A DNA stretch of 64,000 nucleotides from the NCBI GenBank assembly GCA_029263455.1, contig JAJCXM010000023.1, positions 57,997 through 121,996 on the forward strand, read 5' to 3'. A program made the position numbers and the translations under genes. This document shows, piece by piece, positions 43,601-52,337 of the stretch. Numbering within the stretch: the first letter of the stretch is position 1; each line of letters begins with the position of its first letter. Below the pieces are notes generated by a model that made no database searches, was not told the DNA's origin, and worked only from the letters and a program-made list of their open reading frames with translations. Source of the stretch: Holophagae bacterium (GTDB lineage Bacteria > Acidobacteriota > Holophagae > Acanthopleuribacterales > Acanthopleuribacteraceae).

Positions 43601-46435
43601 ATGTCGGTTTGGGTATCCGGCGGCACGGCCCCGCCCTCACAGTCGAATACGTTGGAATCGGTGACTATTATTGCCGATAAGGATCGCTACGAGCCCGGTG
43701 ACGTTGCTTCTCTCTATTTGAGGTTGCCCTTTAAAGGCGGGCATGGTGTCGTCATGGCATATGGAAATGGTTCGTCAATAGAGATCCCATTCACGGCGGC
43801 CGAAGATGAGGCGACCATAGATGTGCCCATCGGCCCATATACGTTAAATACGCAAATCCAAGTCATGTATGCGGGTGTATCACCACGGGATGACACCGGC
43901 ACAAAGCCTCCTATCCCCAAAACGGCGACCGGTCAGCAGACCTTAATCGTTAGCCGAGAGTCATTACGGCTGGATGTCCAGGTAACGACCAATAACGACG
44001 TGGTTGTGCCGGGCGCTGAGGTCGAGATTTGTGTTGCTGTTAAGGATGCGGATGGTAAAGGCGTAAAAGGCGCGGAAATCTGTTTGTTCGCCGTCGACGA
44101 GGCTGTCTTAAGCCTGACTAGCTATCAGCTAGGTGATCCGCTATCTGCTATGACGGCCCGACCGTTCACGGGCGGTTTCATGACAAATATGCGCGAGCTA
44201 ATTTTAGTGGTCACTTCCGAGATGTTAGAGGCCCAAGAGGAACGTCCAGAACCACGTGAGAGCATGATGCGGATACAGGGTTTTGAAGACAGTTCCAACA
44301 TGATTTTTGTGCCAGCACCTGGCGAGGCGTCGTCGCCCATAACGGTGCGAAAAGTATTTGACGCTCTGGCCTTTTTTGAACCGAACCTGCTTGTTAATGA
44401 CGACGGCAAAGTGTGTGTCAGAGTTAAGCTGCCGGATTCGGCGACGCGCTATCGAATTATGGCTGTCGCGGCTACGGCAACCGACCAATTCGGCAGTGGC
44501 GACGCCAATCTGACAGCACGACTACCCTTGTTAGTACGCCCTTCGATGCCTCGATTCCTCAACTATGGCGACAAAGCCGAATTACCTGTGGTGTTGCAAA
44601 ACGGATCACTTGAAGCCCAAGACTTAAGTGTAGGGTTTCGGTCCACTTCGTCGTTAAAAATGGCTGTGCAAGGCTATCAACTGCGGCTTGAGCCCGAACA
44701 ACGCGTCGAAGTGCGTTTTCCTGCTGAGGCACGAGCTGCGGGCACGGCTACGATTCAAGTGGCAGTATCCAGCCAACTTTGGTCGGATGCCGCTCAATTG
44801 GAAATCCCAGTATGGACACCTGCCACGCGCGAGGGATTCGCCTATTACGGCTCATTGGAAGCGGGCCAGAACGCTTTCCATCAAGTGATGGCTCCCGACG
44901 ATGTCTTGAGAGATTATGGCGGCTTGGACATTAGTCTGTCAGCGACTCAGTTACATGCATTGTCTGACGCCTATATCTATATCTGGAATTACCCTTACGC
45001 ATGTACAGAACAACTGGCGACAAGAACGCTAAGCAGTCTCGCCATCGAACCGGTTATTTATGCCTTTAACGGCAACGACATACCTACAAAGAAAGCCATT
45101 CAAAATCGTGTTGTTAGCGATATAAGACTCATATCTGAACGTCAATCAAATGATGGTGGATTCAGCTATTGGCGTGCCGACCGCCCCAGTGATCCCTATT
45201 TGTCCGCACACGCAACCTATGCGCTCTGGCTAGCCAAAGAGATGGGTTATGAATCTGATGAGTCGGTCCTTAACCGAGCAAAGAATTATTTACGTCGCGT
45301 GCATAATGATCAATCTATTCGCGCCCACCTGGTCGCCAAGTCATATGCCCTATTTGTCCGCCAACTGATGGGCGATAACTCACAACAAGATTTGGCTCAA
45401 CTCACGTCGAACACACTAACGGATTGGCCAGTTGATGCACTTTCATTTTGTCTTCTGGCTGCAAAGGACCTGCAATTGGTTGTGCGCTTGTCTACGGAAC
45501 TAGGTGCTCGTGTACGTGAAACGGCTGGTTCGGCCGAGTATGTTCATGGCGTTCAAAAGGAGGCACCACTTGTGCTTGCCAGTGATCGCCGTTCTGATGC
45601 ATTAGGGATGTGGGCGGCCATGGAGTCCGGAGCCGATTCGGCTCTCATTTTCAAACTGGTACGCGGTCTACTTGGACATCGAGTCAAAGGGCGTTGGGCG
45701 AACACGCAAGAGAATGTGTTTGTTTTGTTAGCACTGACACGTTATTTCGAGCGCTTCGAAAAAGAGGATCCAGATTTGTTGGCCCGAACTTGGATTGGAA
45801 TCAATCAAGTGGCGGACACAAAATTCGAAGGCCGACAAGCGGTTCGTTTTGAGAACCGAGTGCCGATGAAGGAGTTGGCTGCTGAGGAGAATGTGCAACT
45901 TGCCATCCAGAGCGAAGGCAAGGGTCGTCTCTTTTATCGTTTGGGATTGGACTACGCGCCTGCGTCTCTTACGTTAGAGGCGCGTAGACAGGGGTTCACC
46001 GTGAATCGCACGTATGAGGCTGTCGACGAAGGTGACGTCCTAAAGCGAGAAGATGGGTCTTGGTGGATTAGAACAGGGGCTGATGTGAGAGTGAAACTGA
46101 CGATGGTTGTCCCCGAAGGTCGCAATCATGTTGCTTTGGTAGATGCATTGCCAGCGGGTCTGGAGCCTGGCGGCATAGAGCGATCTGACTACGCGAGTAT
46201 TCGGCGTCACCGAGGATGGTCCAGCACCTGGTACGAGCACAGCAATATTCGAGATGAACGGGTTGAAGCCTTTGCTTCGCGTTTAGGCGGTGGCGTTTAC
46301 GAACTCAACTATCTTGCTCGTGCCACAACACCTGGTCACTTCATCGTTCCGCCAGCTAGAGCCGAGGAGATGTATGAACCTGAAACCGTCGGCCGATCTA
46401 GTAGCGATCATGTTGAGGTCAGTGAGTCACCTTAA
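40640..46435 (+). CDS. Bacterial alpha-2-macroglobulin with thioester motif
   Basis: The 1931-residue secreted protein has a signal peptide (LCAWIIWAGLAMG) with no lipobox cysteine. It shows the bacterial A2M order: N-terminal MG and Ig-like domains, MG domains (YVFDDRGLYKPNERGEVKGW is the family hallmark), the A2M core domain and a C-terminal thioester domain. The thioester motif CTEQ is at residues 1455-1458, so covalent protease trapping should be possible. The bait region probably lies near the acidic, Pro-rich stretch around residues 1205-1240. Bacterial A2Ms protect the envelope from attacking proteases. The usual partner pbpC (PBP1c) is not adjacent, and the protein is longer than the YfhM type (about 1650). 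Confidence 0.93.
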   Translation: MMFIRLCAWIIWAGLAMGQDLKIDLKISETKNNEQTSSEANVELHELSETELYELFQRLPDLPAEPETGDVVLREESMPPPRPGQDLELLFANNESSPPLPPDSGPLKIIRSAPQGERDQVTQIQIAFNQDVVPLTSLDEIDRRSFPISLQPETTGRWRWIDPRTLVFDSESVFPRATEYQVTVSQSLTSLSGNKLLDTVAWKFTTPAPKVTRSYPQGKGHVLDPLFAIEFDQDVDANDLVKWIRVHDSGRRVPVMAVNQADLSELDCLRVKGWNPNRIVLFKAKEPLNKNRLYEVILPVGLASLEGPRKTEQEKRFSFQTYEELSVASARCGWQDRCEPGWPWHIQFSNQLDEQKFSEDMVHVEPALEDMMVHCSGNTLTIQGRSVGGSKYLVQLSPQLSDVFGQELGKSGPLNFNVGHAQPQLRSGLRYLHVLDPFVDPIIPLACVNIDAFDVKVFTADPSEWSSYHQWLRASGKAKSEQPPFADLIAEKRFPGSSVEDQWSFAAIDLQEWLPDGKGQLIVSIAADDNQTERSRKGARSESVVWIQGTELAIDAFYDGSQVVAWVTQLRDGTPVAEVDVSLFAGQPSSKIGTAVTDENGLATLDVPLVMPGPALLVAETEDDRVFLPEHPNWWSSDSRWRKQQASSQPLWYVFDDRGLYKPNERGEVKGWIRYSVPTPQPKLRVPSGSVSYQLVDARGQEIAKGSVPLSLLGGFQISFELADNVNLGSARLNMQHDGTSYTHVLRVEEFRRPEFEVRLQRLGSVAMVGEQTDLQASAKYFSGSALAGVQTHWTLTCETGSYQPPRWPEYQFGEATPWWRWYDNRMPIVFENEGLTKADGSHTISLAVDSIEPFQPVSIQAEVAVTDLNRQQWTDQTQFILHPASIYVGLRQDRGFYRAGNTMSSACVVTDLDGNLVSDRLIEFDVTRSQWVFENRRWQEKSHVVKTFTLKSGDEPEPFSLELTDPGSYRIKARVVDAKDRTNETVMSVWVSGGTAPPSQSNTLESVTIIADKDRYEPGDVASLYLRLPFKGGHGVVMAYGNGSSIEIPFTAAEDEATIDVPIGPYTLNTQIQVMYAGVSPRDDTGTKPPIPKTATGQQTLIVSRESLRLDVQVTTNNDVVVPGAEVEICVAVKDADGKGVKGAEICLFAVDEAVLSLTSYQLGDPLSAMTARPFTGGFMTNMRELILVVTSEMLEAQEERPEPRESMMRIQGFEDSSNMIFVPAPGEASSPITVRKVFDALAFFEPNLLVNDDGKVCVRVKLPDSATRYRIMAVAATATDQFGSGDANLTARLPLLVRPSMPRFLNYGDKAELPVVLQNGSLEAQDLSVGFRSTSSLKMAVQGYQLRLEPEQRVEVRFPAEARAAGTATIQVAVSSQLWSDAAQLEIPVWTPATREGFAYYGSLEAGQNAFHQVMAPDDVLRDYGGLDISLSATQLHALSDAYIYIWNYPYACTEQLATRTLSSLAIEPVIYAFNGNDIPTKKAIQNRVVSDIRLISERQSNDGGFSYWRADRPSDPYLSAHATYALWLAKEMGYESDESVLNRAKNYLRRVHNDQSIRAHLVAKSYALFVRQLMGDNSQQDLAQLTSNTLTDWPVDALSFCLLAAKDLQLVVRLSTELGARVRETAGSAEYVHGVQKEAPLVLASDRRSDALGMWAAMESGADSALIFKLVRGLLGHRVKGRWANTQENVFVLLALTRYFERFEKEDPDLLARTWIGINQVADTKFEGRQAVRFENRVPMKELAAEENVQLAIQSEGKGRLFYRLGLDYAPASLTLEARRQGFTVNRTYEAVDEGDVLKREDGSWWIRTGADVRVKLTMVVPEGRNHVALVDALPAGLEPGGIERSDYASIRRHRGWSSTWYEHSNIRDERVEAFASRLGGGVYELNYLARATTPGHFIVPPARAEEMYEPETVGRSSSDHVEVSESP

Positions 46436-46450
46436 GATATGACTACTTCG

Positions 46451-47425
46451 TCAGAGCCACGATTTACTTAACACCTCGCGAACTTGGGGCGTGTCTAAAT
46501 TAAAGTTTTCGCCTCGGCTATCACCAACAAACCATTTCCATAAGAAACAGCCTTTGAGCCATGAGCGGTGAGGGCGAATGGTTTCCAAAGCTATCTGCAT
46601 GCAAAGAGCTTGATGTTCCAAAGCTCGCGCTCGATCTTTTCCCCAAGTTTCGTGGTGGGACCAAGGTTCGACGTGTGCGTTGAGTGCTGCGTTATAACCA
46701 AGCTCCGTTAAGACGACAGGGCGATCCCATTGCAAAGCCAAATCTTTCAGCTGAACGACGATTTTTTGCCAACCGTCCCTGAGTTCCTGCTCACTCGGTT
46801 GCGATTTGTGACTGACAGGAAAATAGGCCTGCACGCCAATAAAGTTGAGCGCGTCCCAGAACTCTATTTTGGAAGTGCTATCCCAGTTAGAAGCATATCC
46901 AAGTATTGCGGGCGTTTTGGTTTTAACCGCAAGGGTCAACTCGCGCCAGTAGGCGCTGTCCGCGGTCGTCCCATCTAACTCGGTGCCTACGACAAAAGCA
47001 TCTGCGTCTTTGGTTATCTCGGCGAGGGCTAAGATCCATTCTCGATAACTACGCTGAAAAAGCGTCAATTCGTTAGGGTCCTTAAACTCGATGTCACCAC
47101 GCCACGAGAATTTGGAGCCCCAGTAGGACAGGTGGGGTTTGATGCAAATCTTGAATCCGCGTTCATGGGCCATTTGTATGGGTCTGGTTAGATATGCAGG
47201 TGCGTTCTTGACGCCGTAACGTGATCTGACTGCGCCATCGTTGCCAATGCGGGCGTAAGGATGGATCGATACCCAATTTGCGCCCATGGTGGCAAGCCGG
47301 TCCAATTCTTCCCCAAAGGAGTCCCTGCTCCATTCAATGCCATAGGTCTGACAAGAAACGGTTATGCCGTGAATGGGTTCGCTCATGTCGGGGTGGTTGA
47401 GCAAGAAAAGCAAATAAATGAGCAT
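46451..47425 (-). CDS. GH113-like TIM-barrel glycoside hydrolase
   Basis: The 324 residues form a TIM-barrel glycosidase resembling family 113 (beta-mannanase-like). Two likely catalytic glutamates occur at strand ends: GTELDG (acid/base) and VVLTELGYN (nucleophile). CIKPHLSYWG and FIGVQAYFPVS are other barrel motifs. The N-terminus (LIYLLFLLNH) may be a weak signal or anchor; an internal ATG (about residue 14) would give a cytoplasmic form. ATG 47425 starts 1 nt after the stop of the upstream dehydrogenase gene, suggesting co-transcription. Confidence 0.75.
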   Translation of the reverse strand: MLIYLLFLLNHPDMSEPIHGITVSCQTYGIEWSRDSFGEELDRLATMGANWVSIHPYARIGNDGAVRSRYGVKNAPAYLTRPIQMAHERGFKICIKPHLSYWGSKFSWRGDIEFKDPNELTLFQRSYREWILALAEITKDADAFVVGTELDGTTADSAYWRELTLAVKTKTPAILGYASNWDSTSKIEFWDALNFIGVQAYFPVSHKSQPSEQELRDGWQKIVVQLKDLALQWDRPVVLTELGYNAALNAHVEPWSHHETWGKDRARALEHQALCMQIALETIRPHRSWLKGCFLWKWFVGDSRGENFNLDTPQVREVLSKSWL

Positions 47426-47426
47426 A

Positions 47427-48350
47427 TTAGGTTGAACGGTTATTGGCGGTGAGTTGTTCCAAGGCAAGCAACAAGCCATGTGTGCCTTTGCGCCCGTGAC
47501 CTAATTCTGATGCTTTGCGATACAGGTCTAAGGCGAGAGCTAGGCCCTTTAGATCCAAACCCATTCGCACCGCCTCTTCCAGCGCGATCCCCATATCTTT
47601 AATAAAGTGTTCAATAAAGAATCCTGGGTCGAAATTGCGTTCCAACATTCGGGGCGCCAGGTTGTCTAATGTCCAGCAGCCGGCAGCTCCAGATGAGATA
47701 GATTGCAGAACCACGTGCAAGTCTAGACCTGCCTTGTAACCATACAAAAGACTCTCACACACACCGATCATGGTGCTGGCAATCACAATTTGATTGCACA
47801 TTTTTGTGTGCTGGCCACAGCCAGCTCCACCTTGGTAGACCATATTTTGGCCAAAATGACCGAGGATAGGTTGAATCCAACGAAACGCATCAGCGTCGCC
47901 ACCAACCATCATAGCGAGCTTGCCGTTGCGGGCACCTACATCTCCGCCAGAGACAGGAATATCCAATGCGTAACAGCCCAGACTTTGGGCACGCTGCGCA
48001 ATAGCTTGAGCGATGGAGGGTTTTGTTGTCGTCATGTCCACAAATATTTGGCCTGGTCTTGCTTTTGAGAAAAGGCCGCGCGCTCCGAAATAGACGTCTT
48101 CAACGTCTTCAGGAAAACCGACCATGGTGAAGACAATGTCGCTATGACGTGCCACATCTGCTGCCGTAACCGCAAATGTGGCTCCCAGGTCGTGCAGTGA
48201 CTTGGCTTTACTAGGCGTTCGTGAATATACGCGCAGGGCGTAGTGAGCTTCGAGCAGATGGCCAGCCAGTGGTTTTCCCATCACACCTAGTCCAACCCAA
48301 CCGAGTTGTATGTCTTGATTGGCAATGCGGAAGCGTAACTCGTCACTCAT
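47427..48350 (-). CDS. 3-hydroxyisobutyrate dehydrogenase-family NAD(P) oxidoreductase
   Basis: The 307-residue beta-hydroxyacid dehydrogenase belongs to the HIBADH, tartronate semialdehyde reductase and GLYR group. It has the nucleotide-binding GLGVMGKPLAGHLL, the substrate motif DIPVSGGDVGARNGKLAMMV, and the catalytic lysine in GCGQHTKMCNQI. The C-terminal helical domain ends with KDMGIALEEA, seen across the family. Substrate is uncertain among 3-hydroxyisobutyrate, tartronate semialdehyde and succinate semialdehyde. Confidence 0.9.
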   Translation of the reverse strand: MSDELRFRIANQDIQLGWVGLGVMGKPLAGHLLEAHYALRVYSRTPSKAKSLHDLGATFAVTAADVARHSDIVFTMVGFPEDVEDVYFGARGLFSKARPGQIFVDMTTTKPSIAQAIAQRAQSLGCYALDIPVSGGDVGARNGKLAMMVGGDADAFRWIQPILGHFGQNMVYQGGAGCGQHTKMCNQIVIASTMIGVCESLLYGYKAGLDLHVVLQSISSGAAGCWTLDNLAPRMLERNFDPGFFIEHFIKDMGIALEEAVRMGLDLKGLALALDLYRKASELGHGRKGTHGLLLALEQLTANNRST

Positions 48351-48551
48351 GCTGGCACCCGTAAATGATTCATTAGATTCGCCCCCTCTTAGTCAGTCAA
48401 TAACTTGGGACCTACTTCCCTTAAATGAGGCGCTGTAGTGTGTAGCATAATCGAAAGCGGTGCTTTTTTGTCCACAATTGGAGTCAGCGAATAGCGTCAA
48501 CTCTTTGCATGTGAGTCTTCTTGTGCCCTTTCCTAGGCTCGAATCGTTGTC

Positions 48552-48579
48552 TTCTATGTGACTCCCATGTTTTTATAGT
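48552..48579 (+). promoter_or_regulatory. Candidate promoter for the ankyrin-DUF3592 gene
   Basis: TATAGT (48574-48579, five of six) is preceded by TTCTAT (48552-48557, weak) at 16 nt. A GAGG-rich ribosome site lies at about 48592-48601 before ATG 48608. The rest of the 257-nt divergent gap holds nothing recognisable. Confidence 0.3.
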
Positions 48580-48607
48580 ACGTGGATCAAAGAGGTTAGG
48601 GGTTTTC

Positions 48608-50434
48608 ATGGACGAGCCAAAAGCCGCTGGTCAATTAGGTTGTTGGTTAAGATCTGCCATTTTTGTGGCAATCACAATCGCATATGCTTGGTACCTGACT
48701 GGCTTTATCAAGCTTGCTGGTGTTGTTGTTCTGTCATTGATCGGTGGCGTGCTGAGTTTTTCTGGTCTATGGCTTTTGTTCAAGTCAGTTATCAAGTCGC
48801 CGATTTCAATTGGCGGCATCGTGTTTGCGCTCATTATTTTGTGTTTTGGTTCCCTCGCCTTGCTCCCCGGCGCACCCGACTCGTTGCTTTTAAAAACACC
48901 CATAGGTTGGTCCGTATTAGAACACCGCACCAAGAAACTAGAGCGAGCCATTCGCGACAACAATGTTGATAGGGTGCGAAAGATCGCGCGGGTAGGCGTT
49001 GGCGACACGGCCCCTCGTGATGGCTTTGGGAATCCGCTCATCGCGGATGCCATAAAGAGGCCAGAACTGATGAGAATCCTATTGGCGTCGGGTCTCGACG
49101 CCGACGCGCGATTCGAAGGCGGCGGCACTCTATTGATGCGCACATACGACGAGGAGGTTGCGAAAGTACTACTCGAATTTGGGGCAGATGTGAATGCGCG
49201 AGATGACGAGGGCTTAACGCCGCTAATGCGTGTCGTGACCACTAATTTGGGCGTCGTAAAAGTTCTTGTTGAAGCTGGAGCCGATGTGCAAATGAGTGAT
49301 GACCTTGGTCGCACAGTGGCTGATCTGATGAGCAGCCAACCCGATATTGAGGAATTCTTGACATCGCATTATGGAGCTCAATTGCGCAGTGGAAATGAGC
49401 GTGAATACAAAGATATTGCTAAGCGCGACTGGTTGACCCGTGTTGGTGTCGCCGATGGCATGACGATCGAGCCGTCCGAAATCAGGCTTGACCCGGATCC
49501 CATGAAATATGGCGATCTAGCCGAACTTGAGATTCGCTTAAGCAATTCGTCCGATGTCGACCGCGTCATGCAAGTAAAAGCTCACTTGAATTCGGTAGCC
49601 ATGTTCGTGGATGCGGATTTCGGTGGCAAAATTGCTAATCCTCACCAACCGCAATCTGACCAAGAGATACTTTGGCCAAGGTTGGCATTGCCAGCGCGCA
49701 GTAGCGGGACTTTGCGAATGACAATCCTTGCACGCTCTGAATGGGATGCGGGTGACCTCACCGTCGATATTCGTGCACAGAACGTTTTGGATTACGCAGA
49801 AACATCGGCCATCTATTTGAATCTATATCAGCCTTTATCGCAGGCAACCTACCGAGACCAGGATTACCGTGGGTGGGCGTTTATTTTGATATTCCCTGGC
49901 GTGCTACTCGTTTGGATTGCTTGCCGAAAAGTATTGGGCGCGGGTCACAGAATTACTGGGCTTTCTGGCCGAGCGGCCGCTGGCATATTTGCCGTTCTGG
50001 GCGCTTTGATCGCCTATCAGTTAGTGGGTGAAGCGCTGAGCCCTTATAGGGATTATCGTGAAACCCAAGCCGTGATTCTGGATCGTCGCTTCTATCTCAA
50101 GAGCTCAACCTCAACTTCGTCAAGTTCTAGATCCTCATCAAGGATATATCAGGTGCCCATTGTTTGCGCTCGCTATCAAACAACTAGCGGTCAAGTTGTC
50201 GCGGCTGGCTTGGCGCATCAAATCCAGTCTTTACATATACTTCGCGACTATCGGCTAGGCGCTGAGGTGACGTGTTGGTACGATCCTGATCAGCCCAAAA
50301 AGTTCGTTTTGGTAAGGGGCGTAAGTGTGTTGTTTGTAGTAGGAACGTTGATTTCAGCGGCCGGATCACTCTTGCTTGCGTGGCTTGCGTTACGAAGGAA
50401 AGTCAAAACGAGTGATGCAAGCTCGAATCGCTGA
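48608..50434 (+). CDS. Membrane protein fusing ankyrin repeats to a DUF3592 domain
   Basis: The 608 residues begin with three hydrophobic helices (about 14-35, 40-60 and 68-90). About four ankyrin repeats follow (residues 115-255; for example LLEFGADVNARDDEGLTPLM, VEAGADVQMSDDLGRTV). A beta-rich domain (about 280-440), another TM segment, a DUF3592 domain (about 480-585; VTCWYDPDQPKKFVLVRG) and a last TM helix complete it. A serine-rich insert (SSTSTSSSSRSSSR) sits at the start of DUF3592. ATG 48608 has the ribosome site; a longer frame from 48521 does not. Function unknown; protein-protein interaction is likely. Confidence 0.82.
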   Translation: MDEPKAAGQLGCWLRSAIFVAITIAYAWYLTGFIKLAGVVVLSLIGGVLSFSGLWLLFKSVIKSPISIGGIVFALIILCFGSLALLPGAPDSLLLKTPIGWSVLEHRTKKLERAIRDNNVDRVRKIARVGVGDTAPRDGFGNPLIADAIKRPELMRILLASGLDADARFEGGGTLLMRTYDEEVAKVLLEFGADVNARDDEGLTPLMRVVTTNLGVVKVLVEAGADVQMSDDLGRTVADLMSSQPDIEEFLTSHYGAQLRSGNEREYKDIAKRDWLTRVGVADGMTIEPSEIRLDPDPMKYGDLAELEIRLSNSSDVDRVMQVKAHLNSVAMFVDADFGGKIANPHQPQSDQEILWPRLALPARSSGTLRMTILARSEWDAGDLTVDIRAQNVLDYAETSAIYLNLYQPLSQATYRDQDYRGWAFILIFPGVLLVWIACRKVLGAGHRITGLSGRAAAGIFAVLGALIAYQLVGEALSPYRDYRETQAVILDRRFYLKSSTSTSSSSRSSSRIYQVPIVCARYQTTSGQVVAAGLAHQIQSLHILRDYRLGAEVTCWYDPDQPKKFVLVRGVSVLFVVGTLISAAGSLLLAWLALRRKVKTSDASSNR

Positions 50435-50457
50435 GCTCGGCTTAACGATGAATGTGA

Positions 50458-51147
50458 TTATTGCCAGAGGTGTCGTTGCGTTTGCCTGAGACTGATGACG
50501 CCTTCTCGACCGACGACCATATGGTCGTGGAGTGTGATGTCGACGGTGCGTAGGGCTGCGATCAACGACGTGGTGAGTGATGCGTCTGAAGCGGAAGGAT
50601 TGGGATCCCCACTTGGGTGATTATGAGCCACAATCATGGCTCGTGCATTGTACGCAAGTCCGTGTTTTGCAATTTCGCGAGGAAAAACCGCGCTTCGGTC
50701 CACCGTTCCGCGAAATAGTCGTTCACTATGGATAAGTCTGTTTTTGGCGTCTAAATGTAGGACAAGAAAGAACTCAGCCTCTTCGCCGACCAACTCGTGC
50801 TCCAAATAACGGGTCACCATTTCCGGATTGGTCAACAAGTCCCGCTCCAATAGGGCTGCTTCACTGATGGACTGGACCAGTTCGCCGAGCATCCTCAAAT
50901 AGTGCGCTGACTTAGCAGCAAGACCAGAAACTTGAATGAGTGATTCTACCGGAGCCAATAGCGTTCCCGAAACACTACCGAAACGGGAAATCAACTCTTT
51001 AGCGATGGCTTTCGTATCTTGGCGTGGGATAACAAAGGTTAGCAGGAACTCAAGTTTTTCGTAGGGGTGAACAAAGGCCTTGCGAAACCCCAATTCTTTG
51101 AGTTTTGTCCACATGCGCCCCCGGTGTCCAATATGGTCGGCTGTCAT
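50458..51147 (-). CDS. radC: RadC family JAB/MPN protein
   Basis: This 229-residue protein has the RadC layout: an N-terminal helix-hairpin-helix-like segment (about 10-90; SRFGSVSGTLLAPVESL) and a C-terminal JAMM/MPN domain with metal-binding motif AHNHPSGDPNPSASD. RadC proteins are widespread but their biochemical role is unresolved; they are no longer thought to be repair enzymes in the classical sense. ATG 51147 is chosen; a TTG at 51162 is also in frame. Confidence 0.9.
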   Translation of the reverse strand: MTADHIGHRGRMWTKLKELGFRKAFVHPYEKLEFLLTFVIPRQDTKAIAKELISRFGSVSGTLLAPVESLIQVSGLAAKSAHYLRMLGELVQSISEAALLERDLLTNPEMVTRYLEHELVGEEAEFFLVLHLDAKNRLIHSERLFRGTVDRSAVFPREIAKHGLAYNARAMIVAHNHPSGDPNPSASDASLTTSLIAALRTVDITLHDHMVVGREGVISLRQTQRHLWQ

Positions 51148-51204
51148 AGTGTATTCTAACAATATTGGTCTTGTCTTTCTGCGGGTTGTTCAGTGGTGCA
51201 TGCG

Positions 51205-52269
51205 TTAGCGAGAAAAGACACGATGCGTTTTTTCGATGTCCGAGTCAGGGTGAGCCTGCATAAATGCCTTCACTTCGCTCCTTCGACAACGCAGGATCTG
51301 GGCTTCTTCACGTGAGGAGTCGAATGTCAGGACATAAGCCCAATCTTTCCAATAACCAACAAGACGCAGTGCTTGCTCCCAACTGAGGTCACGTTTAATC
51401 TCTCTGCCTTGCAGGTCCAAGAAAATGGCATGGTTATTCTGGTGCGGAGACCCGATCCAACGATTAATTTCCAGCCAACCTTCTGGCGAAAATGACATCG
51501 ACCGGATAGCGGGGAAATATTCCGGATAATTGATCTTATATTTATGATTGGGTCGCATTTGTTTGACTTCGTTCAGCCGAATCTCGGCCCATTCAACGTC
51601 AAAAGGGATCTTTGGTTCGCGACGTTCAATGACATGAGTGACTTGGGCAGAGTTTGCGTCAATGATGTGTATTCTGAAATCGTTCGCCTCAGCAAGTGCG
51701 ACGATCGCGCCATCAGGTGAGACTGCCATTCTTGGCGTTGGCGAGACAGGCGTGTACTCTGTCTGGTCGCCTTCTACTGCGAATTTGCCAATTTCACCAC
51801 GTCCGGCAACGCGCATAATGACACGTTGATTCTTAAATTGAAGGTCACTGATTGTCAGATCGCTTAAGGCATCTGGTGCATGTTGGGAACGCCAGGCGCC
51901 AGTCACCCAACCGCTTGTCGTCTTGACGGGCACTAGCCGTGTCGTTGGCAGCGTTAGTCGATGACTGAAGTCACCATTCGCCATATAAACCGAGATGGAG
52001 TCATTGCCCAGATCGTGAACAAAAAGTTGGTTGCCTTGGAAGAACATGTGATCCGGATAAACGAGTTCGCCAGGTCCTTGGCCTTTTGTCGCTATCTTCT
52101 TCGACACGGAACCGTCTGCACTGAATTGTTTGATGGTAGCGTCTGCAAAATAGAGCACGTAAATTTCTCCGTCGGGTCTTAAAAGGACTTCACGTCTGGT
52201 CAATGGTTCGTAAAAATTAAGATCATGCAGTTGCCATTCAGCAAATAGGAGAAAGATAAAGAGAATCAT
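51205..52269 (-). CDS. Secreted six-bladed beta-propeller protein
   Basis: This 354-residue protein has a short signal peptide (ILFIFLLFAEW). Repeated blade motifs follow, including the family phrase ATKGQGPGELVYPDHMFF and FQGNQLFVHDLGNDSISVY. This is the 6-bladed propeller (NHL/BF-type) family also seen at 59621-60682. Such proteins are secreted binding scaffolds. It is 68 nt downstream of the sigma/anti-sigma operon and may be its last gene. Confidence 0.82.
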   Translation of the reverse strand: MILFIFLLFAEWQLHDLNFYEPLTRREVLLRPDGEIYVLYFADATIKQFSADGSVSKKIATKGQGPGELVYPDHMFFQGNQLFVHDLGNDSISVYMANGDFSHRLTLPTTRLVPVKTTSGWVTGAWRSQHAPDALSDLTISDLQFKNQRVIMRVAGRGEIGKFAVEGDQTEYTPVSPTPRMAVSPDGAIVALAEANDFRIHIIDANSAQVTHVIERREPKIPFDVEWAEIRLNEVKQMRPNHKYKINYPEYFPAIRSMSFSPEGWLEINRWIGSPHQNNHAIFLDLQGREIKRDLSWEQALRLVGYWKDWAYVLTFDSSREEAQILRCRRSEVKAFMQAHPDSDIEKTHRVFSR

Positions 52270-52337
52270 GGGCGCACCTCTAGCGTTTAACTTTTTTGGT
52301 TCAGAATCAGGTCGCTAATTTATGGAAGTCTGGTCTG

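Noticed and set aside
48631..49314. 227-codon antisense frame in the ankyrin gene
   Set aside because: Very serine- and proline-rich low-complexity product, opposite a recognisable ankyrin protein.
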